Origin: Candidatus Gottesmanbacteria bacterium
GTDB lineage: Bacteria > Patescibacteria > Microgenomatia > 2-02-FULL-39-11
NCBI GenBank assembly: GCA_016186795.1
Contig: JACPKY010000001.1
Coordinates: forward strand, 1-64,000
Reading direction: 5' to 3'
DNA length: 64,000 nucleotides
Positions within the stretch are counted from its first letter, which is position 1. Each line of letters opens with the position of its first letter. Below, piece after piece: positions 60,452 through 64,000 of this stretch. Below the pieces are notes generated by a model, which was not told the DNA's origin, made no database searches, and saw only the letters and a list, made by a program, of their open reading frames with translations. The translations under genes and the position numbers were made by a program.

Positions 60452-61191
60452 AGAAGTAATAGAACTCCAACAACTGTTAATACAATTCCAATTCCCATGG
60501 CAGCAAATGTTGTTTCAACGGTCCCAGTTCTTGGAAGTTCAGAAAGTGTAGGAGTCGGTGTTTTTGTCGGTGTTGGGGTTCTGGTCGGTGTAGCAGTTGG
60601 AGTAATTGTCGGTGTGACTTGGCCTCCTCCAGGGGGTGTCGGGGTGGGACTCGTAGATCCATCTCCACTTCCTACAGTCAAAGTGAGTGGTGAAAGCGGA
60701 CACTGGATAATATCAGACGAATCCGAAGACCTATTAATATTGGAATCAGCGGTCGAACCGGAAGTACAATCAAATGAAAGTTGTGTTGTACCTGCAGAAA
60801 GAGCAGTCAAAGAAATGGTTGCAAAAAGAGTATCAGTACTTGTGGATTTTGGACTTGAAATATCTTTTACATAACCACTCACAAGATATTTGTTGGTTGT
60901 ACCTTCAACAATTTTCTGTAAATATGATGGGTAAAAACTTCCTGCGACAAATTGCGTTGTATTAACACTTAATTTGTTTGGATCAAAGAGTATCATCGCA
61001 TCTGCATTGGTTGTTGATTGTCCTCCCGTATTAATGAGAATATTTACTTTCACCACTCCCCCTGCTTCAAGTGTTTGAGATGGAACAAGTTCGAATTTCA
61101 GAACTTGCGCAGAAACTGCATTTATCCTTCCCGCAAGAAGGAAAAGGGTGCTTCCTATAATAAATACTAGAAACAGTTTCGCCAAGTTCAT
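60448..61191 (-). CDS. Cohesin-like surface protein with LPRTG sorting-like signal (247 aa)
   Basis: With ATG at 61191 (TAATATG after the upstream stop) there is a signal peptide (AKLFLVFIIGSTLFLLAG, ending VSAQ). Residues about 28-165 form a cohesin-like domain (GGVVKVNILINTGG, ADAMILFDPNKLSV with FDPxxL, and TLFATISLTALSAGTTQL). A Thr/Pro linker leads to SELPRTG, then a membrane segment ending at VLLLL with no basic tail, so sorting may be atypical. It is paired with the short cohesin gene upstream, as in 18156-19438. Confidence 0.75.
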   Translation of the reverse strand: MNLAKLFLVFIIGSTLFLLAGRINAVSAQVLKFELVPSQTLEAGGVVKVNILINTGGQSTTNADAMILFDPNKLSVNTTQFVAGSFYPSYLQKIVEGTTNKYLVSGYVKDISSPKSTSTDTLFATISLTALSAGTTQLSFDCTSGSTADSNINRSSDSSDIIQCPLSPLTLTVGSGDGSTSPTPTPPGGGQVTPTITPTATPTRTPTPTKTPTPTLSELPRTGTVETTFAAMGIGIVLTVVGVLLLL

Positions 61192-61192
61192 A

Positions 61193-61792
61193 TTATTGGA
61201 TACTGACTTTTGCATTTTCGATCGCATCAACGATGTTTTTGGCTGTACCTTTCTCAACTAACGTTGTATGGCTTGTCGAGTTTACGACAAAATCGAATGA
61301 AATTTCGGTATTCCCTGCTTTTATCGAACGAAATTGAATTGATGCCAGTGTCACAGGAGTAGTTACGGCAACAGTCTCTTTTGTCTGAAACCCAGTAATT
61401 TTGATAATTCCCTTTTCGTTGTCAATGATTTTCCGTGGATACGTAATAAAAAAATCACTGGTCGTAATTGGAGATTCTGCGTTAAGGATTGATTCATCAA
61501 ACTGAATGATTGCATCAGTCCCTGATAGAGTAAATCCTGGTGCATCAAAAATAATGGTAGCGGTAACGGTTTCTCCAACATACGTCTCTGATTTATCCAA
61601 GACGATCTTATACGTTCCTCGGGGAGGAATTGAGGGAACTATACCTTGTGAAGATGAACCGTTTCCGTTCGTAAGACGCAGATTCAACTCATTTTGTTTT
61701 TGCATGCGAAGCACAAGTGTCCCTATAAGTAAAACAACCAATACCACGAATACAACAAGAATTTTTTTATACTCTGCCGCACCTCTATTCAT
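61193..61792 (-). CDS. Short N-anchored cohesin-like protein (199 aa)
   Basis: Residues about 10-30 form a membrane anchor. Residues about 58-199 show the cohesin pattern (GTYKIVLDKSETYVGETVTA, GTDAIIQFDESIL, VTLASIQFRSIKAGNTEISF). There is no C-terminal signal. The gene is followed one base later by the LPRTG cohesin gene. Architecture matches 18923-19438 and 214-768. Confidence 0.7.
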   Translation of the reverse strand: MNRGAAEYKKILVVFVVLVVLLIGTLVLRMQKQNELNLRLTNGNGSSSQGIVPSIPPRGTYKIVLDKSETYVGETVTATIIFDAPGFTLSGTDAIIQFDESILNAESPITTSDFFITYPRKIIDNEKGIIKITGFQTKETVAVTTPVTLASIQFRSIKAGNTEISFDFVVNSTSHTTLVEKGTAKNIVDAIENAKVSIQ

Positions 61793-61844
61793 AATTTTTT
61801 TATAATTTTTATAATGGTTATAATTTTTATAAAGTTATACGTTC

Positions 61845-63308
61845 TTATTCATCATCCGGTTTTGTTGCCAACGTATTGACAACAATGGCAATATCCTGAC
61901 CACTAATTATTCCGTCATAGTTGACATCGGCAATATCAAGACTTCCCTCATCGGTTTTGGCATGGTTGGCTTCAATAAGAGACAGATCAACAACGTTTAC
62001 TGTACAATCCTGTTTCCCGCCAGTATTGGGATCTGGAAGATCACCTGCTTCAAGCGCACCTTCATCACCTGACCAATCAAAGTCTTGGCTTGATGCTTGA
62101 CCATCCTGCAAAACGATATACTGTGTCTCTTTCGTTGATCTTGTCTTTGGACCTTTAAGATAAAACGTATAATGATTTCCGCTTGTGATTCCATCAAGAC
62201 TCACCCATCCATCATCGGTAACATGCGCAATGACAAATCCAGAGGGGGGTTCGGGATCTATTGCGGAAACAGGCCAGTAGATGCCATTTTCATCGGCGCT
62301 CATAGGAATATAGAAATCCTTTCCTGCATTTCCTGCACTTTCACAACTATATGTTGCCCCAGAAAGTAACGATTCCTCATTTATTACGCGGAGTTTAAGG
62401 TAAAGGTCGGGATAATCACTAATATTTGCCAGTCTCGCCCTAAATCGGATAGATGGATTATCTCCTCCGCCGTCTCCAGAACCAATATTTATAGTAAGTG
62501 GTGTCTTTTGTCCGACATCATAATTATAGTGTTCATTTCCAGAAGGAGGAGTTGGAGTAAGAGTTGCAACAGGTGTTGGAGTTCGTGTTGGGACAATCGA
62601 TGGTGAAGGGGTTGGTGTACGAGTCGGAGTCGGTGAGCCGCTTGGCAAAAGTGAAGGCGTTGGAGTACGAGTGGGGGTCCCACTCCCTGCTGCCGGAACT
62701 GATGGGGTCGGAGTTTTCGTAGGTGTCGGAGTACCCGTTGATGTCGTAGTGGATATTGTATAGGAAGCACTTTGTCCTGAGGTTGACACATCTGGAGCTT
62801 GACCGGGAATTCCTGCTTCTGTCACACGGGTACTCGTAAAGGAAACGGTAGCTGTACCGAGTTGAATGCCTGATTTTACCATGTAGGAAATAGATGCAAA
62901 CTCAATATCTGTTGAAAGTGATACGGGCGAAGTTCCCGCACTGATTGCACAGAGAAGCGTTACACTTGTTGCGCTTTGCGTTACAAATGGAGTTCCATTA
63001 AACGGACTAAGACATGAAGCAGACGAAACGGTTAATTGCTGTGGAATAGTCAAAACTGCCTCGGCTCCACTGATATTTATCCCACGGGTTGCTGTTTTAT
63101 GGAGTTTAATTTTTGCTTGGAATGATTGACTTGGGGTGTAACTTCCAGTTGAAGGATTAAGCGTCAAATTCACTTCTCCACTGCCTGTTGCCTGTTTTCG
63201 GAGATCCTGCTGCTGACGGACAAGAATAAGTCCAATAAGAAGTCCCATGGCCAGTAATGCAACAATTATAATTTGTTTTAAGTTTTTATCTTTTTTTATA
63301 TTTTTCAT
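61845..63308 (-). CDS. Surface protein with both cohesin-like and dockerin-like domains (487 aa)
   Basis: An N-terminal membrane segment (about residues 12-29) precedes a cohesin-like domain (about residues 42-185: SGEVNLTLNPSTGSYTPSQS, ISGAEAVLTIPQQL, and SISYMVKSGIQLGTATVSF). About 75 residues of TPTPTKTP-type linker follow, then a beta domain (about 260-420; HYNYDVGQKTPLTINIGSGD). The C-terminus is dockerin-like with two repeats: a degenerate DCTVNVVDLSLIEAN and a canonical DVNYDGIISGQDIAIVV. A protein with both halves could link scaffold proteins. It heads, or follows the cut gene in, the cluster. Confidence 0.78.
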   Translation of the reverse strand: MKNIKKDKNLKQIIIVALLAMGLLIGLILVRQQQDLRKQATGSGEVNLTLNPSTGSYTPSQSFQAKIKLHKTATRGINISGAEAVLTIPQQLTVSSASCLSPFNGTPFVTQSATSVTLLCAISAGTSPVSLSTDIEFASISYMVKSGIQLGTATVSFTSTRVTEAGIPGQAPDVSTSGQSASYTISTTTSTGTPTPTKTPTPSVPAAGSGTPTRTPTPSLLPSGSPTPTRTPTPSPSIVPTRTPTPVATLTPTPPSGNEHYNYDVGQKTPLTINIGSGDGGGDNPSIRFRARLANISDYPDLYLKLRVINEESLLSGATYSCESAGNAGKDFYIPMSADENGIYWPVSAIDPEPPSGFVIAHVTDDGWVSLDGITSGNHYTFYLKGPKTRSTKETQYIVLQDGQASSQDFDWSGDEGALEAGDLPDPNTGGKQDCTVNVVDLSLIEANHAKTDEGSLDIADVNYDGIISGQDIAIVVNTLATKPDDE

Positions 63309-63357
63309 CCTACTATATTAGCTTAGGCAATCTACTATCAGTTATCAAGGACCCAAC

Positions 63358-63999
63358 TTACTGCGAACAACTGCCAAAATTCTGCCTGAGTATTTCATAA
63401 TCTGCGGTATTAATCATGTTGCTACCATCAACTACCAAATCGGGAGTATGCTGTCCTTGAGGAATACTAAGCTGACTGACTGGTTTGCCATAATTTTGTC
63501 TGAATAATTCCGCATCACTCGTTCTTATACATCCATCGCTTCCGCAATCGAGATTCCCCAATGATCCCCGTGGACAAGAAATAGCTGTTGGAGATGGTGT
63601 CGGTGTACGGGTTGACGAAGGTACAATACTTCCGGTTGGTACTGGAGTTGGACTCTTGGTTGGAGAAGGTGAAGAAGTCGGTGTCGGAGTTCTCGTTGGC
63701 GTTGGAGTAGGCGTTCTTGACGGTGTCGGAGTTCTTGAAGGTGTAACTGTTGGAGTAGGTGTTCTGGTGAGAGTAGGAGTTGGAGTTTTGGTCGGTGTCA
63801 AAGTCAGTGAAGGAGTAACACTGGCTGTAGGAGTTGGCCATAGACAGAAAATCTGCCGGGGATTTGCCCATGGCAGGGACACTTGGGTACCGGTCGGAAT
63901 ATCTTTCGCTTTCACCGTGATTGTATGAATTTTGGCATTTTTCAAAACATCGGGTGTATCAAATGAAAATCCATGGGTTGCAACTCCCCCGCAGGCATT
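63358..63999 (-). CDS. C-terminal part of a dockerin-like surface protein, cut by the window edge
   Basis: The minus-strand frame is open to the window edge with no start codon needed, so the gene continues outside. The visible part begins with a HGFSFDTPDVLKNAKIHTIT segment typical of beta-sandwich repeats in secreted proteins, then about 85 residues of TPTPT linker, then a two-repeat dockerin: GNLDCGSDGCIRTSDAELF and LVVDGSNMINTADYEILRQ, each followed by an Arg-Gln-Asn-Phe/Tyr-Gly ending. It is complete at the C-terminus (TAA near 63358). It stands upstream of the cohesin/dockerin gene by 49 nt. Confidence 0.75.
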   Translation of the reverse strand, partial: NACGGVATHGFSFDTPDVLKNAKIHTITVKAKDIPTGTQVSLPWANPRQIFCLWPTPTASVTPSLTLTPTKTPTPTLTRTPTPTVTPSRTPTPSRTPTPTPTRTPTPTSSPSPTKSPTPVPTGSIVPSSTRTPTPSPTAISCPRGSLGNLDCGSDGCIRTSDAELFRQNYGKPVSQLSIPQGQHTPDLVVDGSNMINTADYEILRQNFGSCSQ

Positions 64000-64000
64000 T

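Noticed and set aside
62570..63850. Dense short-period repeats in two stretches
   Set aside because: They are codon repeats for Thr-Pro wall linkers in the dockerin/cohesin genes, with no spacers of unique sequence, so not CRISPR.

Overview
The window looks like part of a Candidate Phyla Radiation (Patescibacteria) chromosome, most likely Microgenomates (OP11-like). The reasons are a 16S rRNA gene carrying a self-splicing intron with a LAGLIDADG endonuclease, 16S primer-site variants of the CPR type, many envelope proteins with Pro/Thr linkers and LPxTG-like ends, zinc-ribbon L28, very compact gene spacing, few Shine-Dalgarno sequences, and the standard genetic code (TGA is used as a stop, for example in ATGA overlaps). 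The lineage call is an inference. No CRISPR array, transposase, integrase or sortase gene was found.

Layout. 1-4037: cohesin-like and Cys-rich surface proteins. 4043-6517: membrane-anchored Clp-type double AAA+ ATPase. 6647-6972: tRNA-Cys, a 54-aa ORF and tRNA-Ile. 6981-8471: CapA-like and VOC proteins. 8554-9547: a GC-richer insert with one gene and three strong hairpins, bounded by perfect 27-bp direct repeats at the 3' end of a gene. 9521-12353: serine-type operon (aminotransferase, SerA-like, SerK/ParB-like). 12386-14541: four unknown genes. 14807-15422: retropepsin-like protease with a small partner. 15636-17983: 16S rRNA split by a group I intron. 18156-24431: cohesin/LPKTG pair, 'YLYP'-domain protein, VirB6-like protein, TrmH. 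24504-31931: propeller/YLYP protein, PAP2 phosphatase, CHAP hydrolase locus, TopA. 32131-34306: GNAT protein and DprA. 34360-38348: mreB-mreC-mreD-pbp2. 38452-43762: HD protein, O-antigen-ligase-like protein, deformylase, formyltransferase, mini LPxTG-like protein. 43746-47912: Cys-rich protein, SurA-like protein, CcdA and thioredoxin-like genes. 48570-54607: MtaB, a 45-aa membrane peptide, L28, site-2 protease, P-type ATPase. 54609-59678: degenerate Rel-like protein and a large unknown protein. 59684-64000: a cohesin/dockerin/LPRTG cluster running off the window.

How the genes work together. The strongest theme is a cell-surface assembly system. Cohesin-like domains occur in six proteins at three loci, dockerin-like calcium-binding repeats in three proteins, and LPxTG-type ends on others. 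A short N-anchored cohesin gene followed directly by a longer C-anchored one occurs twice. The CcdA/thioredoxin-like pair could supply disulfide chemistry for the Cys-rich proteins. The mre/pbp2 block, the CHAP hydrolase and the Wzy-like protein belong to envelope growth.

The window is also rich in non-coding signals. Short palindromic elements are inserted in frame in protein genes (trmH, topA, mtaB). Three transcription units have an intrinsic terminator between promoter and gene (57105, 50485, 16S rRNA). Several promoters place the start codon 6-8 nt after the -10 box, which suggests leaderless mRNAs.
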